Made by a program: the position numbers and the translations under genes. The notes under the pieces were generated by a model. It did not search any database and was not told the DNA's origin. It saw nothing but the letters and a program-made list of their open reading frames with translations. This document shows, piece after piece, positions 42,836 through 54,130 of a stretch of 64,000 nt of DNA. The stretch is taken from positions 3,348,001 to 3,412,000 of the forward strand of contig CP025776.1 of NCBI GenBank assembly GCA_002886105.1. Direction: 5' to 3'. The DNA comes from Enterobacter sp. EA-1. GTDB lineage: Bacteria > Pseudomonadota > Gammaproteobacteria > Enterobacterales > Enterobacteriaceae. Position 1 is the first letter of the stretch; every line of letters starts with the position of its first letter.

Positions 42836-42923
42836 ACTGGTTCCTCCCTTGTCAGCCAATGGGCAAACCATCATATGAGCATTTTTGTGCAAAAGTATGC
42901 GTGATGTCAATATTTGAACAACG

Positions 42924-44733
42924 TCAGTCTTCCTTTACATTCCGTGAGCCAGCCACGCGCGCCAGCCGCCGTAATCCGTGATCTCCTGCGCCCCCCTGCA
43001 AGCCATAATCCTCACAAATGAATCCGGTCAGCCAGCGCCCGTCTTCAAGCTCAACTTTCCCTAGCCCCAACGGCGCAGGAATACCGGCAAGAAACGAGCC
43101 CACTTGACTGGAGGGTAATTCCCACACTTCAACGGCTATCGCCGCCCCGTGTTGAGCATCACGCACCATGCCGGGTCGTTTACCGTCCGCCAGCGCATAC
43201 AGGCGATAACAGGGCGCGCTGCGCGCTGCACCTCGCAGCGTCCCCGCTAGCGCAGCTGCGCATTCAGCGCCAGACCCTCAAGATGCGCGCCGCAAACAAC
43301 AATCTGCATCCGATCGTTCGTCGCTATCCCCGCCGGAGCCAGAGTGTCGATCCGGCGCTCGCCCCCGGCAACGCCAGTAACTGGTTGCGCTGAAAGGCAT
43401 CGGCAAGGCTCAGCAAATACTGATCGGTAAACGCGCGGCCAAACAGCGTTACGCCGGACGGCAATCCGTTCGCCATGATCCCGGCGGGCACCGCTACTGC
43501 CGCATAATCCAGCAGGTTCATAAAGTTGGTGTAATAGCCCAGATCCGAATTACGTTTCACCGGCTCCGCCGCCAGTTCCGCCAGCGTTACCGGGCGGGGG
43601 ATACGTTGGCGTTAACACGCATTCCAGATTCGCCAGAATGGCATCACACTGCGCTTTGTAGCGCTGCAATCGGTATTGTGCATCAAACGCCGCCACCGCA
43701 TCGGTACCGGTGCCTTGCTCAGCACCGCGCGGATCACCGGCAATACGGCCTCCGGCTGCTGTTCAATCAACGCACCGGCCACGTGGTAGCGTTCGGCAAC
43801 CCGAGGGGCCGTCATACAGGAGCTTCGCCGCCGCAAGAAACGGCGCAAAGTCGATGGTGACCGGCACGCCACCCAGCGCCATTAATCGCGCTTTGGCGGC
43901 GTTAAACAACGCTTCACTCTGTGTACAGCCGAAAAACTCCAGCGTGTCCGGCACGCCAAAACGGAACCCTGCTTCTGGCGTACCGAACGCCTGTGCGCCA
44001 TTCCACGCCGGATTTGTGCGGCTGTACTCGTCACGCGGATCGTGGCTGGCCGTCAGCGCCAGTAACTGGCTGGCTTCTGCCGCCGTGGCAGTGAAAAAGG
44101 TCACGCAGTCCAGTGTACGACAGGCCGGGATCACCCCGGCCGTAGAGAGTAAACCTTTGGTGGCTTTCAGCCCGACCAGATTATTCAGCGCGGCAGGAAC
44201 GCGCCCACTGCCTGCGGTATCCGTGCCGAGCGCGAAGCTGGCGACGCCTAATGCCACCGCCAGCGATGAACCGGCGCTGGAGCCGCCAGCCGGGTAATCA
44301 GCATGTACGCTGTTACGGCATGCGCCGTACGGAGAACGCGTTCCGTTCAGCCCGGTGGCGAACTGATCCAGTTGGTTTTGCCCAGCGGAACCGCGCCCAG
44401 CGCGATTAACCGTGCCACGAGGGTTGCATCTTCCGTGGCGGTGTAAGCGAACGCCGGGCATGCTGCCGTGGTCGCAATCCCGGCGAGATCGATATTGTCT
44501 TTAATGGCAAACGGCACGCCGTAGAGCGGCAGCGATGCTGGCGGCACATCATCCAGCGCCGCCAGATACGGTTCAAGCTCCTGTTCGCTGAGAATATGGA
44601 TAAAGGCATTGAAGGTCGGGTTGAGCGTGATGGCTCGCTCGCGCACGGTCGTCAGCACTTCTCGCGGGGTTAAACGGCCATCACGGTAGGCCTGCGCCAG
44701 TACGTTAAGACGTAAATCAAAGGGATGCATCAT
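42924..44733 (-). CDS. atzF: Allophanate hydrolase (amidase-signature plus C-terminal domain; frameshifted)
   Basis: Last enzyme of the guanidine/urea carboxylation route; hydrolyses allophanate to ammonia and CO2. [26 protein letters not shown] at the start; amidase-signature triad in YGVPFAIKDNIDLAGIATT (Lys), GGSSAGSSLAVALG (cis-Ser) and FALGTDTAGSGRVPAALNN (nucleophile Ser). The C-terminal domain that finishes the reaction shows WELPSSQVGSFLAGIPAPLGLGKVELEDGRWLTGF and CEDYGL, close to KVYLEDG.W..GF in other AtzF proteins. About 603 codons, the usual size. The ATG overlaps the carboxylase stop (ATGA). Breaks near 44360, 43870, 43800, 43605, 43315, 43200 and 43010. Confidence 0.92.
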
Positions 44734-47700
44734 GCTGTTTTCTCCAGAACCACTACATTGCCCTGCGCGCACTGGCTACCGGGCTGAACGCATACGCCAT
44801 TGTGCGTGGCAAGTAACGGTATCTCCATTTTCATGGACTCCAGTACCACCAGCACATCGCCTTCGCGTACCGACGCGCCCTCTTGCACATTGACCTGCCA
44901 CAGGTTCCCGGAAACCGGGCTTTCCACGCCCAGTTGCCCGGCCTGCAATGGTGCGTCCTCACCTTCGTCACCCCTCGTTTCGGCACTGTCAAAATGCGCC
45001 TGACCACTGGCGATCCAGCGCTCACGTTCAGCGTCAAACGCGCCCTGTTGCTGGCGACGGAACGCCGCAATCCCCGGTGCTTCATCGGCGAGAAACTGCT
45101 GGTAATCCGCCGGTTCAGGGTGGTCTGTTCAATGCGCAGCGGGTAACGACCTAACGGGAAGTCGCGGCGGATGGTCAGTAACTCATCAGCAGAAACCGGG
45201 TAGAAACGGATCTGATCAAAGAAGCGCAACAGCCACGGCTTACCGGCAAAATCGTCCACCGTATGGTAGCGATTCCACATTTGCAGCGTACGCCCGACAA
45301 ACTGGTAACCGCCCGGCCCTTCCATGCCGTATACGCAGAGATACGCGCCGCCAATGCCAACGGAGTTTTCCGCCGTCCAGTGCGCGCCGGGTTGTACTTG
45401 GTGGTCACCAGCCGGTGACGCGGATCGAGCGGCGTCGCTACCGGCGCGCCCAGATACACGTCCCCCAATCCCATCACCAGGGTAGCGGGCGTCAAACACC
45501 GTTTTGTAGACGTCATCAATGTTCGCCAGATCGTTAATCCGGCGGATAAACTCGAGGTTGCTCGGGCACCAGTGGCGCGTCGCGGCGCACGGTGGTCATG
45601 TATTTGTCGATGGCTTTCTGGCAGGCAGGGTCGTCCCACGACAGCGGCAGCCAGACCACGCGAGACGGCACATCCAGATTCTGACGCTCACACACGCGGC
45701 TCCACTGCCCGGCAACGGTGTCCAGTAATACCGCCAGACTCAACGCTTCCGGCTGATAGTGGATTTGCAGCGACCGGATCCCCGGCGTCAGATCAATCAC
45801 CCCCGGCAGCGCCAGCGCTTCCAGCGCCTGCATCAACGCGTGCGCACGAAAACGCAGCACCAGATCCAGCTCCGGCTCGCCAATCTCCAGCAGCAGGTGC
45901 GTATCGCCGGATACGCGCGCCACGCTTGGTCTGCCCTCACCGCAATCCAGAACGATCGGCGAAACCAGCGCTACCGGCTGCCATGGTGTATTAACCGGTT
46001 GTAGCGCGGCGATTTGCGCGGATTCGGCCTGCGCCAGGCGGCGCGCGGTGGCAATATCCACCGGAATAAAACGCACTTTGTCGCCCGCTTTCAGTTGCCC
46101 GACGGCGTGCAAATCCGCCTCGATGACCGTTACCGGGCAGACAAAACCGCCCAGACTGGGGCCGTCCGGACCGAGGATCACCGGCATATCACCGGTAAAA
46201 TCCACCGCGCCAATGGCGTACGGGTTGTCGTGAATATTTGACGGATGCAGCCCGGCTTCGCCGCCGCTGTCGCGCACCCACTCCGGTTTCGGACCAATCA
46301 GTCGCACCCCGGTACGGCTGGAGTTGAAGTGCACTTCCCAGTCGGTGGCAAAAAGGTCGCCATCGAGGCCGGGGTAAAATATTCCGGCGCGCCGTGCGGG
46401 CCATAAATCACCCGCAGTTCACGCACCGGGGCCAGTACGGTGTGTAATGCAGGCGGCAATTCCGCGTCGTTGCACGGCGCGGTCAGCGGCGACAGATGCA
46501 ACACATCGCCGGTTTGCAGTGCGCGCCCGGCATGGCCGCCAAACTGCCCCAGCGTAAAGGTGCTTTTGCTGCCCAGATAATCCGGCACGCAGAACCCGCC
46601 GCGCAGGCACAGATAACTGCGCACGCCGTCGCCACTGATGTCGCCCATTTGCAGGATCATTCCGGCGCGCACGCTAAACACGCGATTGCCGCGCACAGGT
46701 TGCCCGTCCAGCGTCAGCGCAATCGGCGCGCCGGTCACCACCAGTTGAGCATCACAGTTAAATTTCAGCGTCGGCCCGCTCAGGGTGATCTCCAGCGCGG
46801 CGGCGGTGTCATCATTACCCAACAGGCGGTTACCAAGGCGCAGCGCGCGGCTATCCATCGGCCCGGAGGGCGGAACGCCAACGGCCCAGTAACCGACACG
46901 CCCCGGATAATCCTGTACCGTAGTTTGCGTCCCGGCGCTCAGCACCTCCAGCGTGGTTGCCTGATAACGAAGCCCCTCCAGACAACGGGTCCAGGGGTTC
47001 ACCGCAGGCAAAAGGCGCAAAGGTCAAAATCTGCTGCAAATAGCAGCGGTTGGTTTCCACGCCGTAGAGGCGGGTTTTCCCCAGCGCCGTGAGGCGCGCG
47101 AATGGCCGCCTCACGCGTCGGCTGCCGGTGGCGATGATTTTTGCCAGCATCGGGTCGAAAAAGGGCGGCACGTCGCACCCGGCTTCCACCCAACGGTCAA
47201 TACGCAGGCTCTGGCGATCGTCAGCCGGAAACGCCACGTCGGTGAGCAAGCCAGGGTGACGGCTGGAACTGACGGCCGGGGATCTTCGGCATACACGCGC
47301 GCCTCGGATGGCATGCCCGTGTGGTTTCAGCCCCGCGAACAGTGTTGCCAGCGGTGGCAGTTCGCCCGCGGCCAGCGCAATCATCCAGCGGACCAGATCC
47401 ACGCCCCACACTTGTTCAGTTACGCCATGTTCAACCTGCAGGCGGGTGTTCACTTCAAGAAAGTAAAAGCGTTGCGCGTCGCTGTCGTAGACAAACTCCA
47501 CCGTGCCAGCGCTGCGATAACTGACCGCTTTGCCCAGTTTGATTGCCGCCGTGCACAGCGCCTCCGCCATGCCTGCGGGCAGATTCGGCGCAGGCGTCTC
47601 TTCCAGCACTTTCTGGTTGCGGCGCTGCACGGAGCAGTCGCGCACACCCAGCGCAATGACCTCGCCGTGGCCATCACCAAACAACTGCACTTCCGGTGAC

Positions 47701-48311
47701 GCGCGCTCAATGTATTTTTCGATAAACACACCGGCATCGCTGAAGTTGTTTTTCCCCAGCCGCACCACGGCATCAAAGGCTTCGCTTAACTCAGCGGCGC
47801 TGTAGCAGACGCGCATGCCGATACCGCCGCCACCCGCCGTGCTTTTGAGCATCACCGGGTAACCGACACGGTCGGCGGCATGCAGCGCTTCGCCGACATC
47901 CGCCAGCAAGTCCGTGCCTTCCAGCATCGGCACGCCATGTGCTTTCGCCAGCGCGCGAGCGGTGTGTTTCAGGCCAAAAACGCGCAGTTGCTCAGGAGTC
48001 GGGCCAACAAACGCAATCCCTGCCGCTTCGCAGGCTTCGGCGAACGCGGCGTTTTCCGAGAGAAAACCGTACCCCCGGATGGATCGCCTGCGCGCCGCTG
48101 GCTCTGGCGGCGGCAATGATCTTCTCTGTGACCAGGTATTTGCCGCCGGACCGTCGCCAAGACTCAGGGCTTCGTCGGCTTCGCGGATATGCAGGCTGCT
48201 GATATCCGCGTCGGAATAGACAGCCACACCGCCCACGTTCATCGCCCGCAGCGTACGCAGAATACGGCAGGCAATCGCCCCACGGTTCGCGATCAGTAAT
48301 TTCGTAAACAT
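44730..48311 (-). CDS. Biotin-dependent urea/guanidine carboxylase (frameshifted)
   Basis: About 1194 codons. N-terminal biotin carboxylase domain ([39 protein letters not shown]-grasp [44 protein letters not shown]) spans roughly residues 1-450. A KipA-like AHS2 domain ([36 protein letters not shown]) and a KipI-like AHS1 domain ([34 protein letters not shown]) follow. The C-terminal biotinyl domain has the biotin lysine in [11 protein letters not shown]. Annotated as urea carboxylase by homology; the guanidine-I riboswitch and DUF1989 pair upstream make guanidine the likelier substrate. Breaks near 48120, 47320, 47110, 46980, 46330, 45490, 45390 and 44960. Confidence 0.92.
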
Positions 48312-48464
48312 AGATCAGACTCAATGGTGGCGGGTCGTCCCGCCGACAGTCGGCCTCACCGCATGGTCGTCCATGGGGAAAAATCGGTTACGACAGAATG
48401 CGCCCCGCGCGAACGGCAAACAGGTGATACAGCGCCAGACGCAGGCGCTGCCAGCGGGTTGGCG

Positions 48465-49100
48465 TCAGTTCCATATCAGCACCTCGGCAGGCGTCGGGTT
48501 CCAGCCGTTGCAGGGGTTATTGAGCTGCGGACAGTTGGAGATCAGCACAATGACATTGCACTCGGCGCGCAGCTCAACGTATTTGCCCGGCGCGGAAATA
48601 CCATCCTCAAAGGTCAGCCCACCCTGCTCGGTGACCGGCACGTTCATAAAGAAGTTGATGTTTGCGCCAATGTCGCGCTTTTGCAGGCGGCCATCGTGCA
48701 GACAGGCGCAGAGGAAATTGTCGCGACAGCTATGCATATGCCGCTTGTCCAGCGCATAACGCACGGTATTGCTCTCCTGCGCGCACGCACCGCCAAGGGT
48801 GTCATGGCGACCGCAGGTATCGGCAACAATGGTCAGCAACGGGTTGCCCATATTGGACCAGAGCACGCTGCCGGTGGTGAGGTAAGCGTTGTTCTGGCGG
48901 CGCAGCGTCCGTTGCGGATCGTAACGCTCACGGGGGTTGTCGGCGTTATAGAACAGCGTATCCACCGCCCTGGTTACCTTCCAGATCAAGCAGACGTAGC
49001 GTCTGGCCTTTTTTCACCTCAAACAGATACGGTTCCCCGCCGGGATCACATGGCGGAAGGCGGCGTGTGAGACCTGTTTTTCACTGACGACACTCATCAT
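48465..49100 (-). CDS. DUF1989 urea carboxylase-associated protein 2, carboxyguanidine deiminase-type subunit (frameshifted)
   Basis: Starts [20 protein letters not shown] with [21 protein letters not shown], then [66 protein letters not shown]. The CGRHDTLGG and C...SNTVRY motifs hold likely metal ligands of the DUF1989 family. [58 protein letters not shown] completes it. About 211 residues. Known two-subunit carboxyguanidine deiminases turn carboxyguanidine into allophanate plus ammonia. Breaks near 49050 and 48970. Confidence 0.88.
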
Positions 49101-49108
49101 GCGGCTCC

Positions 49109-49833
49109 TTACAGGGCGAAAAGGTGGGTATTGGTAACAGCGCGCTCGTTTTCCGGGCGCGTCAGTAAAACGTTAATCGCCGCCTGCGGGTCTTCCGCCT
49201 GTCGCCAGCTCAGCCGTACCGGGCGCGGCGCGTACTCTGTTGACGGATCCATCGGGTGTTGCAGCGCTGTCAGCACCACCAGCACATCCATCGGCGCGAA
49301 TAACTCAACATAACTACCGGGTTGCGAATGCGCGCGATGGAAACTGAACTGACCGTTGTCATCCACCGCCACTTTGCTGGAAGAAATTGACCACCATCAG
49401 CAGATCTTCAAGGTTGAGGATCCCATTTGCCCATTTCGACCAGCAGGTTGTCCGTACCGTTACGGAAGAAACCGTTACGCAACTCGGTAGCGTCCCTGCC
49501 CGTACTTTTCCGCCACTTCGGCGGCATTCAGCACGCCGCCAAAAGGATCGTGCCAGCCGCAGGTATCGGCCGTGATCCCAGCCGGGGACGCGGCCCATAT
49601 CGGAGTAGAAGCAGTGCCCGGCGGTCAGGCGCGCCGTATGCTGGCCTTTGAGCGTGTCCGGCAGGTTCAGCCGTTCGCTTTTTTCACGGGCGTTGAGCAT
49701 CATCAGGCTGACGTTTGCGCCGCCCTCGATGTCGGTCATACGCAGGATTTGCCCGCGTTTGAGCACAAGAGAGGTGGCCGCCGCCCGGCAGGATCTCATC
49801 CCGCAGGGTGACAGGGGTAATATTGGTGGTCAT
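49109..49833 (-). CDS. DUF1989 urea carboxylase-associated protein 1, carboxyguanidine deiminase-type subunit (frameshifted)
   Basis: MTTNITPVTLRDEILPGG, then LVLKRGQILRMTDIEGGANVSLMMLNAREKSERLNLPDTLKGQHTARLTAGHCFYSDMGRV (DUF1989). After indels LSWHDPFGGVLNAAEVAEKYG-like and NGFFRNGTDNLLVEMGKW; CNVVNFFQQSG and GQFSFHRAHSQPGSYVELFAPMDVLVVLTALQHPMDPSTEYAPRPVRLSW complete it. About 241 residues. It pairs with the downstream DUF1989 gene (9-bp gap) as the presumed second subunit. Breaks near 49780, 49575, 49435 and 49375. Confidence 0.88.
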
Positions 49834-49836
49834 GAA

Positions 49837-50615
49837 TTAACTCCTTAATGCATAGACGTTATCGGGCCTCGTGCCGCTCAGCGCGGAGAGCCGCGTCTCA
49901 TTGAGCGGGATGTCGTAAGTGATGCGCGCGCCATACGCACACCGGGGGGCGTGCGGATCGATACGCACCTTGTCGAACACCAGCAAACGGGTGCCGAGAT
50001 TGAAGCCTTCCGACAGATCGTGGGTCACCATAAAGACGGTCATGCGGGTTTCGCCCCAGAGCTGTAACAGCAGCGCATGCATATCTTTACGGATGCCGGG
50101 GTCAAGCGCGCCAAACGGCTCATCCAGCAGTAAAACGCGCGGTTGCATAATGAATGCACGGGCGATGGCCAAACGCTGCTGCATCCCACCGGAGAGCTGC
50201 GCCGGGTATTTTGCAGTGCGTGGCCGAGACCGACTTTCTCCAGCATCTGCGCCGCCTGTTCGCGCGCGGCGCGTTTTTTCGCCCCGAAGAGGCGACCAAA
50301 CAGCGGAGATTGCGGCAGTTCGATGCCAATGGTGACGTTATCCAGCACCGTCAGATGCGGAAATACCGAGTAGCGCTGAAACACCACGCCCCGGCTGCTG
50401 TCCGGCTCTGCGGTCAGCGGTTTGTCATCCAGCGTGATGCTGCCGCGACTCGGTGCTTCCTGCCCGAGCAGCAGACGCAGAAAGGTGGATTTGCCACAGC
50501 CGGATGCGCCGACCATTGAGCAGAACTCCCCTTCTTTCACCTGCAAATTCAGGCGCTCCAGCACCACATGGTCGCCATACTCCTGCCAGATATTGTTGAT
50601 GGTGATAAAGCTCAT
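49837..50615 (-). CDS. ABC transporter ATP-binding protein, guanidine/urea-type importer (frameshifted)
   Basis: Nitrate/sulfonate/taurine-type ABC ATPase. [52 protein letters not shown] contains Walker [32 protein letters not shown] is the Q-loop region; a break near 50210 leads into [33 protein letters not shown] (signature and Walker B) and VTHDLSEGF. The C-terminal tail is characteristic of urea-carboxylase-linked transporters. The ATG overlaps the permease stop (ATGA). Confidence 0.9.
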
Positions 50616-51419
50616 GCCTTCCCTCCTTCCGCCCGGGGAAAACAGGTTTTGTGTAACTGACGCAGCGCAAGGTCCATCAGCCATGCCAGTAGGGTGATCC
50701 ACAGGACATAGGGAATAATGACGTCCATCGCCATGTAGCGGCGCACGAGAAAAATGCGATGCCGGCAGTCGATGAGATGGCTTCCGCGGAGATCAGGAAC
50801 AGCCATGCCGACCCGAGCAGCAGGCGCAGCGAGGTCAGCAGCCGGGACAGCAACTGCGGCAGCACCACGCGCAGCACCAGCGTCCAGCTGTTCGCCCCCA
50901 GCGTCTGCGCCTTGATCAGGATCTCCGGCGGGATCTCGCACGCCCGGTGTTCGAGGTCGCGGGCCAGCATCGGCGTGATGCCAATAACAATCAGCATCAC
51001 TTTCGACAACTCATCCAGCCCGAAAACGATAAACAGCACCGGCAATATCGCCAGCGGCGGGATCATCGACAAGACCGTCATCAAGGGCGACAGCGATGCC
51101 CGCCACAGCGGAAACACGCCCGCGGTGACGCCAATGCACAGGCCAAGCAGCGAGGCGATAGTCAGCCCGGTCAGCAGGCGCGCCAGACTGACCAGTGTGT
51201 CCACCCAGAACAGGTACTCACCGCTGCGTTTGTCCGGGGTAAACGCCATCCGTGAGTGCCTCCAGCATCTGTTGCAGGCCGGGTAACAGCTTGTCCTGCG
51301 GGTTGGCCTCCAGCCGTACCGCCGAGCCCATAAAATACGCGGCCAGCAGCAGGACAAAAGGCAGCAGGATGAGCATCATCCGCATACCGGAACCAGGGAT
51401 GGCGGTTAATCTGTCGCAT
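50612..51419 (-). CDS. ABC transporter permease, guanidine/urea-type importer (frameshifted)
   Basis: BPD-type permease of the nitrate/taurine class. MRQINRHP start at 51419, then after a break RMMLILLPFVLLLAAYFMGSAVRLEANPQDKLLPG. FTPDKRSGEYLFWVDTLVSLARLLTGLTIASLLGLCIG and IKAQTLGANSWTLVLRVVLPQLLSRLLTSLRLLLGSAWLFLISAEAI (EAA loop) follow. It ends [10 protein letters not shown]. Breaks near 51370, 51245 and 50760. Five to six membrane helices, about 270 residues. Confidence 0.9.
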
Positions 51420-51437
51420 GGCGAACTCCGTCAGTTA

Positions 51438-52490
51438 TCACAGCTTGCCGGCGGCGGCCATTTTCGAAGCTGTCGTCAAAGCGCAGTTTCACGTTATTCG
51501 CATCGCCCTGCGTGACATTGCCGGGGAACGTCATGCCGATAAAATCCGCACTCTGCGCGCCGTCGCCCAGCAAGCCTTTTGCAAAGGAGAACGCCGCCAC
51601 GCGCTGCATGGTTTTCGCCAGTTCAGCCGAGGTGACAAAGGCGACGTTATCCGCCGGGGTATAGAACAGGTGAGTGGTTTTCAGTTGCACGGTAACCCGG
51701 CAGATCGGTGCCGGAAGCCGCGGCCATCGCGTTCAGCACGTTGGTGTCTCCGGCTTTCATCAGGCCCATCATTTCGTACCATGCGCCGGTCAGCGCTTTA
51801 CCCAGCGCCGGGTTATCTTTCAGGGTTTCACTGTTCACCACCATCATGTCGATAAGCTCGCCCGGTACCTGCGAGGAGCTAAAGACTTCGCTGGTTTTCG
51901 GCGTGGCTTTAATGACCGACAGTTGCGGGTTCCAGCCACCGCGGCCTGCACATTCGGCGTGGCGAAGGCCGAGACGATATCGGCATCGGAGGTGTTCACG
52001 ACGGTCACGTCTTTTCCGCCAGCCCGGCTTTTTCCAGCCCGCGCACCAGCAGATAGTGGGACACAGAGAGTTCCGGCAGGTAGACCTTCATCCCTTTCAG
52101 ATCCTTCCAGCGTCTTGCCCTCGCCTTTCATCACGACGCCGTCGTTGCCTTCGGAGTAACTGCCGGAGGATCAGCGCCGTGCTGTCCACCCCGCCGGCAG
52201 CCGGGATCGTCAGCGCATCCATATTGGTCATGGTGCAGCCATCAAACTGACCGGCGGTATATTGGTTAATGGATTCGATATAGTCGTTGAGCTGAACGAC
52301 ATTGATTTTGATGCCGTACTTGCTGGCCCATTTATCAATGATTTTGCTACTGCTGAGTGTGCCCCATGGCATCCATCCGGCATAGATGGTCCAGCAGACG
52401 TTGAACTCTTTTGACGGCGGCGAAAGTGGGGAGACTGACCAGCATTGCCAGCGACAGCACAAGCGTGCGGAGTAAGGAAGATTTCTTCAT
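51438..52490 (-). CDS. ABC transporter substrate-binding protein, urea carboxylase-associated type (frameshifted)
   Basis: Signal peptide MKKSSLLRTLVLSLAMLVSLPTFA, then VKEFNVCWTIYAGWMPWGTL, SSKIIDKWASKYGIKINVVQ and QYTAGQFDGCTMTNMDALTIP. This matches the putative urea/guanidine ABC binding-protein family (CWTIYAGWMPW core). VYLPELSVSHYLLVRGLEKA, DMMVVNSETLKDNPALGKALTGAWYEMMGLM and a C-terminal VKLRFDDSFVKMAAAGKL complete it. First gene of the operon, with the riboswitch 55 bp upstream. Ligand inferred to be guanidine. Breaks near 52405, 52160, 52110, 52020, 51945, 51705 and 51465. Confidence 0.9.
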
Positions 52491-52544
52491 TCTTGACCTC
52501 TGGTTGGCACAAAAGTTAGGGGCAGCGCGACACCCATTGGTGCT

Positions 52545-52645
52545 GCTGTCTCCCGGGTTTTTGTCCCGCCGTGTAACCTCGCAGAGGTCGCCAGCTCTGG
52601 ACCAGACATTCACACAGGTGAACCGGAACCCTAGCCAGCTATTTT
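52545..52645 (-). promoter_or_regulatory. Guanidine-I (ykkC-type) riboswitch
   Basis: Read on the minus strand, the leader of the binding-protein gene contains in order: GCTAGGGTTCCGG (52641-52627), TGGTCCAGAGCTGGC, GGTTACACGGCGGGA and AAACCCGGGAGA (ending about 52548). These are the conserved blocks of the ykkC guanidine-I aptamer (CUAGGGUUCCG, GGUCCGAGAGCUGGC, ACACGGCGGG, CCCGGGAGA). The second block is one G short of consensus, consistent with the indels seen everywhere in this sequence. An ON switch would raise operon expression when guanidine is present. A GC-rich hairpin with GCAGCACC-AAT-GGGTGTCGCGCTGC lies between aptamer and gene, a candidate expression platform. Confidence 0.93.
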
Positions 52646-52864
52646 TCATATTGTGTGTTGCACTGCCCGTTTACTTCTGCAAGGCCTGTGCCAGATTGTT
52701 TTTTCTTTGTCATCATTATGTTAGCAATATGCGCCGCTACGCTATCCCTGTTTTGGTGAGCTACCGCAGTGCACCACGCTGGTGCTGCACGACCGGTGGC
52801 GCAAAAGTATTTAGCTGGTGTATTGTTTTTAAACGATTAATCACACGGGATGGATATCAGCACC

Positions 52865-53500
52865 ATGCTTAAGATTCTGGGTAAAACGACATCGATTAAT
52901 GTGCGCAAAGTATTGTGGACCTGCGAAGAGGCCGGTCTTGATTATGTGCAGGAGGATTACGGCAGCGGTTTTGCCTCCACGGAAACCGACTGGTTTCGCG
53001 CGCTAAATCCGAATGCGATGGTGCCGGTGCTGATCGACGGGGATTTTACGCTCTGGGAATCCAACTCCATTTGCCGTTACCGGGTGCGCAAAGCCGGGCG
53101 TGACGACCTGTTACCCTCGGCGAGCCGCAAGCCTGCGCCAACGTTGAGCACTGGATGGACTGGCAGGCGACCGAGTTTAACAACGCCTCGGCGCTATGTT
53201 TTCCCGGCGCTGGCGCGCAAAAACCCGGCCTATAACGATCAACAGGCGATTGCCGCTGGCATTAAAGAGTGGAATCACTGCATCGGCATTCTCGAGCAGC
53301 AGTTGCAACGCACCGGCGCTTTTGCCGCGGGTGAGACCTTTACGCTGGCGGATGTGGTGCTGGGTCTGTCGGTCAACCGCTGGAAGATGACGCCGTTTGA
53401 CCACCCGGATGTACCGGCCATCGACGCATGGTTTGAACGTTTAAACCAGCGCCCGGCGTTTTGCGCCACGGGAATAATGGGATGGTGTAAATCCAGATAA
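52865..53500 (+). CDS. Glutathione S-transferase family protein (frameshifted)
   Basis: GST-fold enzyme, about 210 codons, a paralogue of GstB. MLKILGKTTSINVRKVLWTCEEAGLDYVQEDYGSGF, ALNPNAMVPVLIDGDFTLWESNSICRY, then in other frames EPQACANVEHWMDWQATEFNNAS-like. The C-terminal domain is ILEQQLQRTGAFAAGETFTLADVVLGLSVNRWKMTPFDHPDVPAIDAWFERLNQRP. ATG 52865 is chosen over 52850 to match GST N-termini. Breaks near 53080 and 53185. Divergent from the guanidine operon; no E. coli counterpart at this site. Confidence 0.85.
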   Translation: MLKILGKTTSINVRKVLWTCEEAGLDYVQEDYGSGFASTETDWFRALNPNAMVPVLIDGDFTLWESNSICRYRVRKAGRDDLLPSASRKPAPTLSTGWTGRRPSLTTPRRYVFPALARKNPAYNDQQAIAAGIKEWNHCIGILEQQLQRTGAFAAGETFTLADVVLGLSVNRWKMTPFDHPDVPAIDAWFERLNQRPAFCATGIMGWCKSR

Positions 53501-53536
53501 AATCGTTGACCAGTGGGGCGTGACAGGCGAGGGAAT

Positions 53537-54130
53537 ATGAAGATCAGATATGCAGGGCCGGATGAAGCAGAACAGTGCTGGTACGTCCGCAACCAGTCAA
53601 TTCGTTACGGATGTGCAAACAGCTACGCCCCGGATGTGATTAAGGCATGGACGCCAGATACCATGCCGGAACATTTTTACGCATTATGGCGGACAACCCT
53701 TTTTGTAGCGAGCACATCGGATGGGGTGATTGTTGCCACCGGTTTTCTCGATCTTTCGTCAGAGAGCGTTGAGGCCATTTTCACCTTGCCGGAATATACC
53801 GGTAACGGCCTCGCCGGGTTGATTATTGATGCGATTAAAAATGAAGCTCGCCAGCGCGGTATTAAACAGCTTGTTTTATCCTCGACACCCAATGCCAGAA
53901 CATTTTACGAAAAGCATGGCTTTACCTTTGTGCGGGAAAACACGCATTACTCTGGCCTTGCCAAAGCAGAACTTCGTTGCATCGATATGACTTATCCGCT
54001 TCCAGACTGTTTAAAGAAAGTTGCCATAAAGGTCGATAACGGACGAATGCTTTTTTACAAGGAAACCGTTCCATGCGCGGCGACAATCGGGATTTTTGGG
54101 AAATTGAAACCTCACTGGAGGCGTTTTTAG
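53537..54130 (+). CDS. GNAT family N-acetyltransferase
   Basis: MKIRYAGPDEAEQCWYVRNQ at the start; GNAT core VIVATGFLDLSSESVEAIFTLPEYTGNGLAGLIIDAIKNEA (acetyl-CoA loop GNGLAG) and LVLSSTPNARTFYEKHGFTFVREN. The domain ends near residue 157 (DMTYPLP); the frame then runs on to 54130 and overlaps the next gene by about 57 bp, so the last 40 residues may be an indel artefact and the true end may lie near 54014. Substrate unknown. Confidence 0.8.
   Translation: MKIRYAGPDEAEQCWYVRNQSIRYGCANSYAPDVIKAWTPDTMPEHFYALWRTTLFVASTSDGVIVATGFLDLSSESVEAIFTLPEYTGNGLAGLIIDAIKNEARQRGIKQLVLSSTPNARTFYEKHGFTFVRENTHYSGLAKAELRCIDMTYPLPDCLKKVAIKVDNGRMLFYKETVPCAATIGIFGKLKPHWRRF

Noticed and set aside
44883-45154. Plus-strand ORFs inside the carboxylase gene
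   Set aside because: Shadow frames in GC-rich coding sequence; the minus strand carries clear AHS and biotinyl domains.
49837-52490. Taurine or nitrate importer (tauABC/nrtABC)
   Set aside because: The general ABC class fits, but the binding protein has the urea carboxylase-associated CWTIYAGWMPW core and the operon begins with a guanidine riboswitch.
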